A program made the position numbers and the translations under genes. This document shows positions 54,013 to 63,951 of a DNA stretch of 64,000 bases, one piece after another. A model generated the notes under the pieces. That model saw only the letters and a list, made by a program, of their open reading frames with translations, was not told the origin of the DNA and searched no databases. Location: assembly GCA_965227445.1 (NCBI GenBank), contig OZ245751.1:1240001-1304000 (forward strand). The letters run 5' to 3'. Positions within the stretch are counted from its first letter, which is position 1; each line of letters starts with the position of its first letter. Origin of the DNA: DT-110 sp030148525. GTDB taxonomy: Bacteria > Bacteroidota > Bacteroidia > Chitinophagales > Saprospiraceae.

Positions 54013-55443
54013 ATGAACCGATTAATCATAGTACTCATAGGTCTGCTGGCACTCACTGGCTGCAACGATCTGCTGGATCGGGAGCCCCTGGGCCGTCTGG
54101 ATGCCGGTTCTTTTTTCCAGACCGGCGACGATGCCGTGTCGGCCATCAACGCGGCCTACGAACCGCTGATGTTCAATAATGCGAATAACAACTTCTTCTG
54201 GGCAATGGGGGTGGTTACCTCCGATAATGCCGTAGCCGGTGGCGATGGTTCCCGGCCCGGTATCGTGGAGATGGACTTCTTTACCTATACCTCGCGTACC
54301 CAGGAATTCAACGACTTTTGGGTACTCAACTACAACGGCATTACCCAGTGCAATACCGTGCTGGCCGAGGTACCCGAGATCGATATGGACCCCGCATTGC
54401 AAGACCGCATCATTGGCGAAGCCTATTTCCTCCGGTCCTTCTATTATTTCTGGCTCACTCAGGTGTTTGGGGATGTGCCCTTGATTCTGGACGTGTTGCC
54501 ACCCGACGAGCTGAAAGTTTCCAAAACCCCTCGTGCCGATGTACTGGCACAGATCATTGCGGATTGTGAGCGTGCCGCCGGACTATTACCCGATATGTAC
54601 GGCGATGGTTCGGCCGGGCGTGCCACGCGCGGTGCGGCTTTTGGCCTGGCGGCAAAAGCAAACCTCTACCTGGAAGACTGGGAAGGGGTACTCGACTACA
54701 TCGATCGTCTCGAAAGCCTGGGTATCTACGCCCTGGTACCCGATTATACCGATAATTTCCGGAAGGGCACTCAGAATAACTCCGAGTCGGTCTGGGAGAT
54801 CCAGCACACCAACCTGGAGCTGGGGCTGGGCAACTTCCTCAATCAGTGGTGGTCGTCTAATAAGTACGGCGAAGGCTATGGTTTCGCCGAGGTCACTCAG
54901 GATCTGGTGGACGAATTCGAAACGGGGGACCCCCGTCGGCCGGTCACCCTGGCAATGAATAATGACCCCTATTTCGAGCTCATTTATAAGCCCTCTTTTT
55001 CCTCTACCCGCTACAGCCCGCGCAAGTATGTGCAATCCGATTCCGTGGTTACCCAGAAGGCAGATGGCGACATTAACTATACCGCCATTCGCTATGCGGA
55101 TGTATTACTGTGGAAGGCAGAAGCCCTGGTGGAGTTGGGCCGAACCAGTGAGGCCCTGGACCCGCTGGAGCAGGTTCGCGCCCGTGCCCGCGACATGGCG
55201 GATAACCCGGCGAATATCCTGCCCCCGGTAACCACTACCGATGCTACTGAACTGATGGCCGCCATCCGCCACGAACGCCGCGTAGAACTGGCCCTGGAGA
55301 TGCACCGCTTTTTTGATCTGGTCCGCTGGGGCCTGGCTGCGGAGACTCTGGAAGGCTTCCAGACCAATAAACACGAATTTTTTCCCATACCCCAGATCGA
55401 ACTGGATCTGAATGGCAATCTGACACAAAATCAAGGTTATTAA
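54013..55443 (+). CDS. susD: SusD/RagB-family glycan-binding lipoprotein
   Basis: 476 residues. Lipobox ending at Cys17 (LLALTGC). TPR-type helical framework with SusD signatures (SGSFFQTGDDAVSAINAAYE-like start, RSFYYFWLTQVFGDVPLILD, RYADVLLWKAEALVELG and a C-terminal HEFFPIPQIELDLNGNLTQN). It sits as a lid on SusC and captures the glycan at the surface. It starts 24 bp after susC and is co-transcribed with the two LamG proteins that follow. Confidence 0.95.
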   Translation: MNRLIIVLIGLLALTGCNDLLDREPLGRLDAGSFFQTGDDAVSAINAAYEPLMFNNANNNFFWAMGVVTSDNAVAGGDGSRPGIVEMDFFTYTSRTQEFNDFWVLNYNGITQCNTVLAEVPEIDMDPALQDRIIGEAYFLRSFYYFWLTQVFGDVPLILDVLPPDELKVSKTPRADVLAQIIADCERAAGLLPDMYGDGSAGRATRGAAFGLAAKANLYLEDWEGVLDYIDRLESLGIYALVPDYTDNFRKGTQNNSESVWEIQHTNLELGLGNFLNQWWSSNKYGEGYGFAEVTQDLVDEFETGDPRRPVTLAMNNDPYFELIYKPSFSSTRYSPRKYVQSDSVVTQKADGDINYTAIRYADVLLWKAEALVELGRTSEALDPLEQVRARARDMADNPANILPPVTTTDATELMAAIRHERRVELALEMHRFFDLVRWGLAAETLEGFQTNKHEFFPIPQIELDLNGNLTQNQGY

Positions 55444-55468
55444 ATCACCCGAAAATCAATTAGAATAC

Positions 55469-58400
55469 ATGCTTGCTTCGCCATTTTATCGCGTTTGTTT
55501 TTGTTGGCTGGCTTTCCTGAGCTGCCTGGGTAGCCTCGCAGCTCAGCCCGGACAGATCGCTATTCCGCGCATCGACCAGATGCCTGATCAACCCACGCCC
55601 TTCAATATACGCGACTGGCGAACAGTAGCCCTGGAATACGATTCTTTCGTCTACGACGTAAACCGGACGGGGCAATACCTGCCGCTGATAAGGCTTCGGG
55701 ACCAGGGATTCAACTACCCCGGCAACCCGGCTTTCCGGATGGATACGTACGTGGGCACCAATCGCAGTAACCAGAATGAGGCGATCAATGTGCTGCCTTC
55801 AATAGTTAGTGCTTCATTGATGGGGATCGATAAAACCGATCAGTACGGGCAGAATTGGGTCCTGATGAGTCAGGATTTTTTCAATCGCAATAATAACCAC
55901 AATATATACCTCAACGCTCCCAATGCCGGCAGTGGTGGTGACTGGTGGTACGACCTCATGCCTAATGTCTATTTTTATCAGCTCTACGATCTCTATCCCG
56001 GAGTTGGTGACGCGGAGGCCCAATTTACCCACATTGCCGATCGCTTTGCGGAATCGGTTCGCTCGCTGGGCGGTAATGATGCTCCCTGGTCAGCGGGTAA
56101 CTTCGATTATCGGGCCTTTAACTTTCTGACGCAGCAACCCAATCCCGACGGGGTTCCCGAACCGGAAGCTGCCGGTGCCTATGCCTGGGTGTTATACCAT
56201 GCCTTTCGGCAAAAAGGGAATCCCGAGTATCTGAAAGCTGCGGAATGGAGCCTGGAGTTCCTCGACGATTGGCCGACCAACCCCTCCTACGAATTACAAC
56301 TGCCCTATGGCACATACACCGCTGCCCGCATGAATGCCGAGCTGGGCACCACCTACGATGTGGAAAAAATGATGAATTGGTCCTTCGATCGCGGACCACT
56401 GCGTGGCTGGGGAACCATCGTCGGTCGCTGGAATGGCTTTGATGTATCGGGACTGGTCGGTGAGGCCAACGACAATGGCAACGACTATGCTTTCCAGCTC
56501 AACGGCGTGCAGCAGGCAGCGGCACTCGTGCCCGCGGTGCGCTACGATAAGCGCTTCGCCCACGCTATCGGCAAATGGGTGCTCAACCTGGCGAATGCTA
56601 CCCGCCTGTTCTTTCCGGATTATTTGCCGGGCTTTCTTCAGGATTCCGATGATTGGTCCGAACAGAATGATCCCAACCGGGTAATGGGTTACGAAGCCCT
56701 GCGCGAGGTATGGCAGGGAAATTCCCCCTACTCTACGGGGGATGCTATCCGTGGTGGTTGGGCCGAAACGAACTTATCGCTCTACAGTACCGGTTCCATT
56801 GGCTACCTGGGTACCCTGATCGAACCCACGAATGTGGATCAGATCCTGCAGATCGATCTGCTGGCTACTGACTTTTTCGGCGATGAAGCCTATCCTACCT
56901 ATCTCTACGTCAATCCCTACGATCTGCCGCAATCCGTGACCCTCGATGTGGGCACAGGGTCGGTCGATATCTACGAAGCCCTTTCCGAAACCTTCCCGCA
57001 GAAAGGCGTTTCCGGTGAAGTAAGCCTGACCATTGCGGCCGGCGAAGCTATTATGGTCGTTTTGGCACCAGCCGGTGGAACGATTACCTACGACCTGAAC
57101 CGCATGCTCATTGATGGGGTAGTGGTCGATTACCAGCAATCCGCGCAGGCTATTAACTATCCGCCCCGGATCCAGAGTCTGTCAGCCGGGCAATCTGAAA
57201 TAGAAGAGGGTGACATCCTTTCGGTTTTTGCGAAAGCACAACACCCGCAAAACGAACCATTGACCTACCAATGGTCTGCCTCTGGCGGAACCCTGTCCGG
57301 TGATGGCGACCAGGCCAGCTATTTGGCCGATACAATACCCGGAGACTACGAAGTGCAGGTGATCGTTCAGGATCCCGACGGGCAAACCGATACCGCTACC
57401 GTTTCACTCTCGATTGTGGCGGAGATCAACCAGGCACCGGACATTCTCGAGCTGATTGCTGCGCCCGGGTACGGAGATCCCGGCGATATCCTGCCGGTTA
57501 GTGTAGTCGCGGCTGATGCCAATGGAGACAGCCTGTCGTACACCTGGACGGTGACGGGCGGCACCCTGATCGGGGAAGGATCACAGGTAAACTGGCAATT
57601 GCCGGAGCAGGAAGGTTCCTATGAGGTGGAAGTTACGGTCAGCGATGGCCGGGGTTTATCGGCTTCCGCCAAAACGACGGCCCTGGTGAAAAGCTTTGTC
57701 CCAACTTCCGGTAACCTGCTAGCGTATTATCCCTTTTCGGGGAATCCGGAAGATGCCAGTGGCAATGGGTTGGATGGTACCGCGTTTGGAGCCCGTCTTG
57801 TCGATGACCAGTTTGGTATACCCCTGAGCGCCTACCTATTCGATGGCGTCAATGACCGGATAACCGTGCCCTATGCTGCTCAGCTCGATGTGCGGGACGC
57901 CATTTCGGTGAGTGCCTGGATACGGGCCGATCAGCTGCCCGACCGCGAACTATTTATCGTATCCCACGGCAGCTGGCAAAATCGCTGGAAAGTGTCCCTT
58001 ACGCCGGAAGGCCGTATTCGCTGGACGGTTAACAGTACCCAGGGTATTCGCGACGTAGACGCACCCCAACCAGTACAAACCGATAGCTATTATCATTTTA
58101 CGGCCACCTTCGACGGGGAGGCCATGGTTCTTTACATCAATGGAAACCTGGTAGCCTACCAAACCCTCGGAGGTACTATTCGTCCTTCCTCCCTCGATCT
58201 CCTTATCGGACAAATGCTTCCCGGAGACGCCAACTTTAATTTTCCGGGACTTATCGATGAAGTCCGCCTCCACGATTATGCCCTCGACCCGGAGGCCGCC
58301 ATGGTTCTGTATCAGGAGAGTCTGGTCGACACCCGTACAGTGCGTCTGTTGGACCCTGATGTGCTGACCATCTACCCGAATCCGGTAAAAGAACGGATCA

Positions 58401-58588
58401 GGGGAGAAGTAGAAGGACCAGGGAACCTGACCATACAAAACCTGTGGGGACAAACCCTGCATCAAGAAACTATCGCTGACGGTCTGCATCAAGTAGACCA
58501 GTCAGTAAAAAACTGGCCGCCGGGCCTGTATTTGGCGACACTTCGCCGGGGGCAGGCCTTGCGGACAATACGCCTTATTGTAGAATGA
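55469..58588 (+). CDS. Large secreted LamG/PKD-like protein with T9SS domain, possible glycan-active N-terminus
   Basis: 1039 residues. Signal peptide (FYRVCFCWLAFLSCLGSLAA). An N-terminal ~530-residue region of alternating helices (ADRFAESVRSLGGNDAPWSA, ALREVWQGNSPYSTGDAIRG) resembles an (alpha/alpha)-barrel enzyme, but I cannot name a CAZy family. Two Ig/PKD-like domains follow (about 555-650 and 655-750), then a LamG/concanavalin-type jellyroll (about 755-945, DAISVSAWIRADQLPDRELF) and a T9SS sorting domain (about 955-1039, LTIYPNPVKERIRGEVEG). Placed directly after susD (25 bp), it is expected to be the secreted, surface-bound enzyme or binding protein of the locus. Confidence 0.8.
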   Translation: MLASPFYRVCFCWLAFLSCLGSLAAQPGQIAIPRIDQMPDQPTPFNIRDWRTVALEYDSFVYDVNRTGQYLPLIRLRDQGFNYPGNPAFRMDTYVGTNRSNQNEAINVLPSIVSASLMGIDKTDQYGQNWVLMSQDFFNRNNNHNIYLNAPNAGSGGDWWYDLMPNVYFYQLYDLYPGVGDAEAQFTHIADRFAESVRSLGGNDAPWSAGNFDYRAFNFLTQQPNPDGVPEPEAAGAYAWVLYHAFRQKGNPEYLKAAEWSLEFLDDWPTNPSYELQLPYGTYTAARMNAELGTTYDVEKMMNWSFDRGPLRGWGTIVGRWNGFDVSGLVGEANDNGNDYAFQLNGVQQAAALVPAVRYDKRFAHAIGKWVLNLANATRLFFPDYLPGFLQDSDDWSEQNDPNRVMGYEALREVWQGNSPYSTGDAIRGGWAETNLSLYSTGSIGYLGTLIEPTNVDQILQIDLLATDFFGDEAYPTYLYVNPYDLPQSVTLDVGTGSVDIYEALSETFPQKGVSGEVSLTIAAGEAIMVVLAPAGGTITYDLNRMLIDGVVVDYQQSAQAINYPPRIQSLSAGQSEIEEGDILSVFAKAQHPQNEPLTYQWSASGGTLSGDGDQASYLADTIPGDYEVQVIVQDPDGQTDTATVSLSIVAEINQAPDILELIAAPGYGDPGDILPVSVVAADANGDSLSYTWTVTGGTLIGEGSQVNWQLPEQEGSYEVEVTVSDGRGLSASAKTTALVKSFVPTSGNLLAYYPFSGNPEDASGNGLDGTAFGARLVDDQFGIPLSAYLFDGVNDRITVPYAAQLDVRDAISVSAWIRADQLPDRELFIVSHGSWQNRWKVSLTPEGRIRWTVNSTQGIRDVDAPQPVQTDSYYHFTATFDGEAMVLYINGNLVAYQTLGGTIRPSSLDLLIGQMLPGDANFNFPGLIDEVRLHDYALDPEAAMVLYQESLVDTRTVRLLDPDVLTIYPNPVKERIRGEVEGPGNLTIQNLWGQTLHQETIADGLHQVDQSVKNWPPGLYLATLRRGQALRTIRLIVE

Positions 58589-58619
58589 AACCGATTTTTT
58601 GTACCTAAAACATGCTGTC

Positions 58620-61600
58620 ATGCAAAAACCTATACCAATTTTTATGAGTCTGCTTGTGTGCTGCTTCCTGCTGGGAAGTGCGCTGAATGCGCAGACCCCC
58701 GTTGCCTCCTATCCCTTTTCAGGGGATCTGATGGATGCCTCGGCCTTTGATAATGATGCCTCGGCCAACGCGGTATCCCTGACCCAGGATCGATTTGGGG
58801 TAGCGAACGAAGCGGCCCTCTTCGATGGCACGCAATCCTTCCTGATGGCGCCAGCCGAAGCCCAACTGAATTCCGATTATACCACCGTAGCCTTCTGGGT
58901 TCGCGTAGATGAGCTTCCGGGACAGGCCGAAGCCTATATGGTGGCTTTTGGCGGCTGGCAGGAGCGCTTTAAGATTTCCGTACCACCCCACGGTAAACCC
59001 GTTTTTACTACTAATGCCGATGCTATTTCGGATATGGATGCCGGCGATGGCAACGAACTGGTGCCCGGCGTGTGGACCCACCTCACCTTTGTGCACGATG
59101 GCACCAACGACATTATCTACATGAATGGGGTAGAAGTGGCCTCCAAAGCAGTGGCCGGTGCCCTAAACAGCTCTACGACACCGCTGGGGATGGGCTACGA
59201 TCCCGTGGGCGGCTCTCTCTTCTTTGAAGGGGCCCTCGACGATGTGCTTATCTTCGACGAAGCCCTGGATGCCACGGCTATCGCCGATCTCTACGCAGCA
59301 CAAACCGAAGAGCCTGAATTCCCGGATGGAGAGGTGGCCAGCTATGATTTGGACGGCAACACCCTCGATGGTTCCGGTTACGATAACCACGCTACGAGTC
59401 AGGACCTGTCGGTGGCAACGAATCGCCACGGCTTTGGCCAGAGCGCCATGTCTTTTAACGGCACAACCTCTCAGGCTACCGCCTCCAGCTCCGGTCAACT
59501 GAATTCGGACTTTGTAACGGTGGCCTTCTGGATCAAGCTGAACAGCCTGCCCGGACAGGGGGAATACTACCTCATGTCAAATGGCGGCTGGCAGGAACGC
59601 TGGAAGATCTCGCTGCCGAACCACGGTAAACCGGTCTGGACCACCAATGCTACCTCCGGTATTTCCGATATGGATTCCGGCGACGGCAACGCGCTGGTGC
59701 CCGGCGAATGGGCCCACCTGGCCTTTGTCCATGACGGTACCAATGATATTATTTACCTCAATGGAGCTCAGGTGGCCTCCAAGGCGGTGGCCGGTGCGCT
59801 GAACAGCACCACCCATCCGCTGGGTTTGGGCTACAACCCCATCGATGGCGGTAGCTACCTGGACGGAGTTCTGGATGACGTAGCTATTTACAACGTAGCC
59901 CTGGATTCCATGACGATTGCCGATCTGTACGATGCCCAGTCCATGTCTCCGGCTGAGGAGTCGGACCTGGTGGCTTCCTATCCCTTTACCGGCAATGCCG
60001 AGGATGCTTCCCAGTACGGAAACGATGCCCACGTTGCTGGTGCCACCCTGGCCGCCGACCGCTTCGGCTACGGTGGTAATGCCTACTCTTTTGATGGTAC
60101 GGATTCCCTGGTTGCTCCGAATTCTCCGGTGTTGAACAGTGATTTCACCACCATCGCTTTCTGGGTGAAGGTGGATTCCCTACCCGCGCAGGGCGAAGTG
60201 TATCTGATGTCGAACGGTGGTTGGCAGGAGCGCTGGAAGATTTCCTTGCCCGGCCACGGTAAGCCCGTCTTTACCACCAATTACGATGGCGGGATTTCCG
60301 ATATGGACTCCGGTGACGGTAACGAGCTGGTGGAAGGCGAATGGGCGCACCTGGCCTTCGTCCACGACGGCGCCAACGATATTATCTACCTTAATGGGGT
60401 AGAAGCTGCTTCCAAAGAAGTAGTGGGTGCGCTGAACGATACCGATCACCCGCTGGGAATTGGTAGCAACCCCATTGACGGCGGGAACTATTTTATGGGC
60501 TCCATCGACGAGGTATTGATATTTAACCGGGCGCTAACGGCCCAGGAAATCGCCGATGCCTACGCGGCCCAATCCGCCGAGCCCATGTTCGACGAAGAGC
60601 TGGTCGCCAATTATACCTTCAGCGGTGACGCCGAGGATGAGACCGTGTTCTCCAACCACGCTTCGGTATCCGGTGCGCTGCCGGCTGATGACCGCTTTGG
60701 TAGAGCCAATCAGGCCTACCAGTTTGATGGCATTGACGATGCCATTACGGCCGCTAATTCTCCCCAGCAAAACTCGGATTATACCACCGTCAGTTTTTGG
60801 GTGAATTTGCACGAACTGCCCGGTAACGGAGAGTATTATCTCCTATCGAATGGTGGCTGGCAGGAACGTTGGAAGATTTCCCTGCCTCCGCACGGGAAAC
60901 CCGTCTGGACAACGAATAATTCCTCAGGTATTTCCGATATGGATTCTGGCGACGGCAACGAGTTGGTGCCCGGTACCTGGACCCACGTAGTGATGAGCCA
61001 CGACGGTGCCATGGATAAAATCTATATGGATGGTAACCTGGTGGCCAGCAAGGAAGTGACCGGCGAAATGAACAGCACTACACATCCCCTGGGTATTGGC
61101 TACAATCCTATTGACGGAGCCAATTTCACCAATGGATCACTGGACGAGGTGCGTATTTATAATCGCGCCCTGACCGACCAGGAAGTTGCTGATCTGTACG
61201 CTGCTCAGGCCGCCGCACCAGAACCTGCGGATACCGTAGCGCCTAATGCTCCCCTGGGGTTGACGGCTGAAGTAACCTTTAATAATGTTGATCTGAGCTG
61301 GAATGCTGCTACCGACAATGTCGGTGTTACCGGTTACAACGTATTCCAGGATAGCGTCAAAGTTGCTACCACCACCGGGACTTCTTTGTACTTACCCGAA
61401 TTGGCACCATTGACCACCTTTGAATTTGGTGTGTCTGCCGTGGATGCAGTGGGTAATGAATCTACTCGTACTACCTTGCGGGTCACTACCGGCGAGGAAT
61501 CCAGCCCCGATACCATTCCGCCAAGTGCACCGGGTAACCTGCGTGGTGATGCCGGTTCTAACTCCGTAGCTCTGGCCTGGGATGCCTCGACGGATGATCG

Positions 61601-62738
61601 CCAGGTGGCTGGTTATGTGGTACTGGTCGACGGCTTTGAATTCGACACGCTGGCCCCAAGCCGCACGTCGGTAATCATCCCGAATCTGGAACCGGAAACA
61701 GCTTATTTCTTCGAAGTGTATGCTTTTGATGCCGCCGGAAATGCCTCGGAAGTGGCCGACCTGCTGCTGTCGACCGAACCCGAGATCGATGCCGGTGAAC
61801 CGGGCCTGGTAGCCTGGTATCCGTTCGAAGGTGATGCCAATGACGCAACTCCTTACGAAAACCATGGTGTAATTGGGGGCAACCCCACCTTTGAGGCCGT
61901 TACCGACCGCCCCAACGCCAGCGGCCAGGCCATCAAGTTTGATGGTGATCAGGATTCGGTATTGGCTCCCAATGCGGTGCAACTGATCTCGGATTATACC
62001 ACCGTGAGCTTCTGGATTTACGTCGATAGTGTCAATACGGCCGATGCCGAAGCCTACATCATGAGCTTTGGTCACTGGAGTGAGCGCTGGAAGATCTCCC
62101 TGCCGCAACACACCAAGATTGTGTGGACTACCAACAGCATGAACGCTCAGTTCGATAATGCCATTTCCGATATGGATTCGGGTGATGGTAACGAATTGGT
62201 GCCCGGCTTCTGGTGGTACGTGACCATGGTCCACGACGGTACCGATGATATCATCTACGTCGATGGGGTAGAGGTGAACCGCAAACCTGCTGCCGGTACC
62301 CTGAATAGTACCGGTCGCCCGTTCGGTATGGGTAACAACCCCATCGAAGGCGGACAGTACTTCAACGGTTTACTCGATGAGATCAAGGTGTATAATAAAG
62401 CCCTGACCGCCGAGGAGATCGCCAACCTCTACGCCAGCGGAACGACTGGTCTGAACGACCTGCTGACCGATGGATTGCGCAACTACGTGCGTATCGCGTA
62501 TCCTAACCCGGCTATCGACCGCCTGAACGTGGAACACGATCTGCCGGCTAACCAACCGGTGTTACTCCGTGTATTCGATACGGCTGGTCGCCAGGTTGAC
62601 GGTATGCAATACGATCGCCACGAGCTGCCGGAAGGACAATTCTTCCTGGATGTGGCCGACTACGATGCCGGCACTTACTTCCTCAACGTTGTGTTGGGTG
62701 GCAAGAGCCTCGGTGTTGTGAAGTTTTATAAACAATAA
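58620..62738 (+). CDS. Repetitive multi-LamG/FN3 surface protein with T9SS domain
   Basis: 1372 residues from the ATG at 58620 (MQKPIPIFMSLLVCCFLLGS), preferred over 58599. Five LamG/jellyroll repeats: four in tandem (about 25-235, 236-448, 449-655, 656-865) and a fifth at about 1065-1280. All share GGWQERWKISLPxHGKP and SDMDSGDGNELVPG. Two FN3 domains (about 875-960 and 970-1055) lie before the fifth. The end is a T9SS sorting domain (about 1290-1372, IAYPNPAIDRLNVEHDL). It is predicted to be a surface-exposed carbohydrate- or protein-binding fibre. The near-identical repeats suggest recent internal duplication. It ends the susCD transcription unit before the terminator at 62762. Confidence 0.85.
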   Translation: MQKPIPIFMSLLVCCFLLGSALNAQTPVASYPFSGDLMDASAFDNDASANAVSLTQDRFGVANEAALFDGTQSFLMAPAEAQLNSDYTTVAFWVRVDELPGQAEAYMVAFGGWQERFKISVPPHGKPVFTTNADAISDMDAGDGNELVPGVWTHLTFVHDGTNDIIYMNGVEVASKAVAGALNSSTTPLGMGYDPVGGSLFFEGALDDVLIFDEALDATAIADLYAAQTEEPEFPDGEVASYDLDGNTLDGSGYDNHATSQDLSVATNRHGFGQSAMSFNGTTSQATASSSGQLNSDFVTVAFWIKLNSLPGQGEYYLMSNGGWQERWKISLPNHGKPVWTTNATSGISDMDSGDGNALVPGEWAHLAFVHDGTNDIIYLNGAQVASKAVAGALNSTTHPLGLGYNPIDGGSYLDGVLDDVAIYNVALDSMTIADLYDAQSMSPAEESDLVASYPFTGNAEDASQYGNDAHVAGATLAADRFGYGGNAYSFDGTDSLVAPNSPVLNSDFTTIAFWVKVDSLPAQGEVYLMSNGGWQERWKISLPGHGKPVFTTNYDGGISDMDSGDGNELVEGEWAHLAFVHDGANDIIYLNGVEAASKEVVGALNDTDHPLGIGSNPIDGGNYFMGSIDEVLIFNRALTAQEIADAYAAQSAEPMFDEELVANYTFSGDAEDETVFSNHASVSGALPADDRFGRANQAYQFDGIDDAITAANSPQQNSDYTTVSFWVNLHELPGNGEYYLLSNGGWQERWKISLPPHGKPVWTTNNSSGISDMDSGDGNELVPGTWTHVVMSHDGAMDKIYMDGNLVASKEVTGEMNSTTHPLGIGYNPIDGANFTNGSLDEVRIYNRALTDQEVADLYAAQAAAPEPADTVAPNAPLGLTAEVTFNNVDLSWNAATDNVGVTGYNVFQDSVKVATTTGTSLYLPELAPLTTFEFGVSAVDAVGNESTRTTLRVTTGEESSPDTIPPSAPGNLRGDAGSNSVALAWDASTDDRQVAGYVVLVDGFEFDTLAPSRTSVIIPNLEPETAYFFEVYAFDAAGNASEVADLLLSTEPEIDAGEPGLVAWYPFEGDANDATPYENHGVIGGNPTFEAVTDRPNASGQAIKFDGDQDSVLAPNAVQLISDYTTVSFWIYVDSVNTADAEAYIMSFGHWSERWKISLPQHTKIVWTTNSMNAQFDNAISDMDSGDGNELVPGFWWYVTMVHDGTDDIIYVDGVEVNRKPAAGTLNSTGRPFGMGNNPIEGGQYFNGLLDEIKVYNKALTAEEIANLYASGTTGLNDLLTDGLRNYVRIAYPNPAIDRLNVEHDLPANQPVLLRVFDTAGRQVDGMQYDRHELPEGQFFLDVADYDAGTYFLNVVLGGKSLGVVKFYKQ

Positions 62739-62761
62739 TTGATCATCAAATGCGAAACAGT

Positions 62762-62800
62762 GCAGAGCCTCCGGCATAAAACCGGGGCTCTGCCTTTTCC
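62762..62800 (+). terminator. Rho-independent terminator after the LamG operon
   Basis: Stem gcagagcc (62762-62769) with ggctctgc (62786-62793), extended by an inner ccgg/ccgg pair, followed by CTTTTCC. A strong hairpin 24 bp after the stop. It separates the susCD unit from the phosphorylase gene. Confidence 0.85.
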
Positions 62801-62853
62801 TCTGGTGTATTGGTGGCTGAAAAGCTTTAGTCACGAATGCAAAAGCCTATATC

Positions 62854-63924
62854 ATGTCTAATCTAAGTCAACGCTTTTCGCAGAATCCCATTCTGACGAC
62901 TTCGGACATTGTGCCCAGCCAGAAGGGTTTAGTCGTGGAGTGTGTGTTAAATCCTGGCGTATTCGCCCATGAGGGGAAGACCTGGCTCATCGTTCGGGTC
63001 GCTGAACGCCCCGAACAACAGGAGGGTGTCACCTCCTTTCCGGTAATGCGCACCGACGGAAGTCTGGAAATAATGTCCTTTCAAAACGACGACCCCGAAC
63101 TCGATCTGTCGGATAGCCGCTACGTAAAATATAAAGGGGTTACCTACCTGAGTACCATTTCTCACCTTCGCCTCCTTTGCAGTGAGGACGGAACCCACTT
63201 CTTTGAGCCTTCCGACCGGCCGACTAAGATATTTGGTCAGGATAGTCAGGAATCCTTTGGTATTGAGGACTGCCGGGTATCCAAAATTGGGGAGACTTAC
63301 TACCTCACCTACACTCAGGTGTCCGAAAGTGGAGTTGGAGTGGGGCTGATGACCACCCGCGACTGGCGTACCATTCACCGGCAGGGAATGATCATTCCTC
63401 CCCACAATAAAGATTGTGCTTTATTTGAGGAGCCTGTCAACGGAAAATACTATTGCTTCCACCGGCCATCGGGCATCGATTTGGGCGGTAATTTTATATG
63501 GGTAGCTTCATCGCCCGACCTTTTGCATTGGGGAAATCATCGCTGTATTGCTCATACCCGTGAAGATATGTGGGACAGCGCTCGCGTCGGGGCGGGAGCC
63601 GCCCCCATTAAGACACATGCCGGGTGGCTGGAGATTTACCACGGAGCCAATGCCGATAACCGCTATTGCCTGGGCGCTTTATTGCTCGACCGGGATGATC
63701 CAACTAAGGTTTTAGCCCGGTCGGAAAAACCGATCTTCGAACCTACCTTGGATTACGAAAAAGATGGTTTTTTTGGGAACGTGGTGTTCACCAACGGTCA
63801 CCTCGTCGATGGCGATACCGTCACCATGTACTACGGTGCATCCGATGAAGTCATTTGCGGAGCGACCTTTTCCATTGATGCTATACTGAACAGCCTGAAT
63901 GTGTATTCTAAAGGGGCCCTTTAA
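62854..63924 (+). CDS. GH130-family beta-mannoside-type glycoside phosphorylase
   Basis: 356 residues, usual length for GH130. Five-bladed propeller pattern is readable: NPGVFAHEGKTWLIVRVAER, the catalytic-acid region SFGIEDCRVSKIG (Asp at ~residue 138), YYLTYTQVSESGVGVGLMTT, and GWLEIYHGANADNRYCLGAL (phosphate-side His). GH130 enzymes phosphorolyse beta-1,4- or beta-1,2-mannosides, so the locus likely handles a mannose-containing glycan. The protein has no signal peptide, so it acts in the cytoplasm on imported oligosaccharides. It follows the terminator at 62762 and precedes a partial gene by 27 bp. Confidence 0.9.
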   Translation: MSNLSQRFSQNPILTTSDIVPSQKGLVVECVLNPGVFAHEGKTWLIVRVAERPEQQEGVTSFPVMRTDGSLEIMSFQNDDPELDLSDSRYVKYKGVTYLSTISHLRLLCSEDGTHFFEPSDRPTKIFGQDSQESFGIEDCRVSKIGETYYLTYTQVSESGVGVGLMTTRDWRTIHRQGMIIPPHNKDCALFEEPVNGKYYCFHRPSGIDLGGNFIWVASSPDLLHWGNHRCIAHTREDMWDSARVGAGAAPIKTHAGWLEIYHGANADNRYCLGALLLDRDDPTKVLARSEKPIFEPTLDYEKDGFFGNVVFTNGHLVDGDTVTMYYGASDEVICGATFSIDAILNSLNVYSKGAL

Positions 63925-63951
63925 TAGATCGGCTCGTAAACAATCGAAACT

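Noticed and set aside
61392..62234. 280-codon minus-strand frame opposite the LamG protein
   Set aside because: Shadow frame; the repeats on the plus strand are clearly coding.
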